Source of the DNA: Brasenia schreberi
Lineage: Eukaryota > Streptophyta > Magnoliopsida > Nymphaeales > Cabombaceae
Direction: 5' to 3'
Length of the DNA stretch: 64,000 bases
NCBI GenBank assembly: GCA_036023115.1
Contig: JAYKKT010000074.1
Span: 7,704,001-7,768,000, forward strand
Shown here: positions 63,418 through 64,000 of the stretch, one piece after another
Layout: each line of letters opens with the position of its first letter
Numbering within the stretch: the first letter of the stretch is position 1
Position numbers and translations under genes: made by a program
Notes under the pieces: generated by a model
What the model was told of the DNA's origin: nothing
Seen by the model: only the letters and a program-made list of their open reading frames with translations
Database searches by the model: none

Positions 63418-64000
63418 CAGTGTTGTCCGACGCGTATCGTATCGCGTATCGCTGGGCTCCACGATACGGGCGTATCGTATCGTACTTTAATATTAAAAAA
63501 CTATAAAAATTATTTAAAAAATCAATAAAATTAGTAAAAATCCGAAAAAAATCAAGAAAATTCTGGAAAATTTTGAAAAAATCTGGTAATTGCTTTAAAT
63601 TCATATAATGCAAAGTTTAGCACAAATTGAACATTTAATATTGAACAATTGCATCCAAAATTATATATTTTGAATCAAAAAATGAAATACATTTATATTT
63701 TACATATTGTAAATTTGTATCAGGATCATTAACTAAATAATCTTCATCTTCTCCTTGATGATATTGTTGTACTTCAAATTAATTCATGCAATGTCTTCTT
63801 CAGTTAGGACTTAGGAGTGCATTTTCTTCGTTATCTTCCATAATTCACTCATGTAATATATCAAAATTAACAAACTGCTATCTTTGTACATGTAGTCATA
63901 TTTGCTAATTTTCATATGTGAGCAAAACAACGAGCTCCATTTCTTTGATTATTGAGTCTATGACACCTTAATGATGTTATATTATTACTTGATAATGTCC
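63418..64000. mobile_element. hAT-3: left part of a third GTATCG-type hAT, cut by window end
   Basis: Begins CAGTGTTGTCCGACGCG with the same GTATCG-rich subterminal array. The rest follows hAT-2 closely (GAGCTCCATTTCTTTGATTA near the window end), so it belongs to the same deletion-derivative type. The right end lies outside. Confidence 0.85.

Overview
The window reads as nuclear DNA of a flowering plant: plant-type genes with GT-AG introns, single-exon 3-ketoacyl-CoA synthase, and a very high load of plant-style transposons (Ty1/copia, RTE-clade LINEs, hAT elements, tRNA-like SINEs) with many (TA)n/(GA)n microsatellites. I cannot name the species. The abundance of RTE LINEs would suit a magnoliid or other non-grass lineage, but that is a weak inference.

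The host genes I can support are few. (1) 6296-6617 (+): an isolated last exon of a BODYGUARD-type alpha/beta hydrolase (cuticle biology), with no upstream exons in the window. (2) 16223-33383 (+): a seven-exon DHHC protein S-acyltransferase of the plant PAT13/14-like group. Its second intron is about 13 kb and full of nested transposons, and its last exon carries a frameshift. (3) 53224-54816 (+): an intact intronless 3-ketoacyl-CoA synthase (very-long-chain fatty acid elongation). (4) 58028-58150 (+): a probable first exon of a small one-pass membrane protein. (5) 60688-61011 (-): two exons of an unrecognised gene, lying inside a hAT-like element. A possible C-terminal tail of another gene sits at the left edge.

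Layout. 1-12.5 kb: repeats, SINEs, an LTR fragment, microsatellites and the BODYGUARD exon. 12.6-15.6 kb: a nearly full-length decayed RTE LINE between two TA runs. 16.2-33.4 kb: the DHHC gene. Its intron 2 holds Copia-A (19068-27805), which is itself interrupted by a 3.3-kb hAT with a decayed transposase; it also holds an RTE LINE interrupted by a 1.3-kb deletion-derivative hAT. Introns 1 and 2 also carry four 37-54-bp RTE 3' ends, each with its own target-site duplication. 35.2-40.5 kb: Copia-B. 46.3-52.4 kb: the related Copia-C. Each has two LTRs and a perfect 5-bp target duplication. 52.4-58 kb: the KCS gene and its flanks, including a perfect 223-bp tandem duplication. 59.35-62.09 kb: a hAT-like element carrying a LINE insertion and the gene fragment. 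63.4 kb to the end: the left part of a third hAT element of the GTATCG-rich family.

Nothing here is an operon-like system. KCS and BODYGUARD both belong to cuticle/very-long-chain lipid biology, but there is no sign in the sequence that they are co-regulated. The most interesting signals are the pattern of minimal LINE insertions, the nesting order of the transposons, the unrelated minisatellites at the same leader position of two sister copia elements, and the captured-looking gene fragment.
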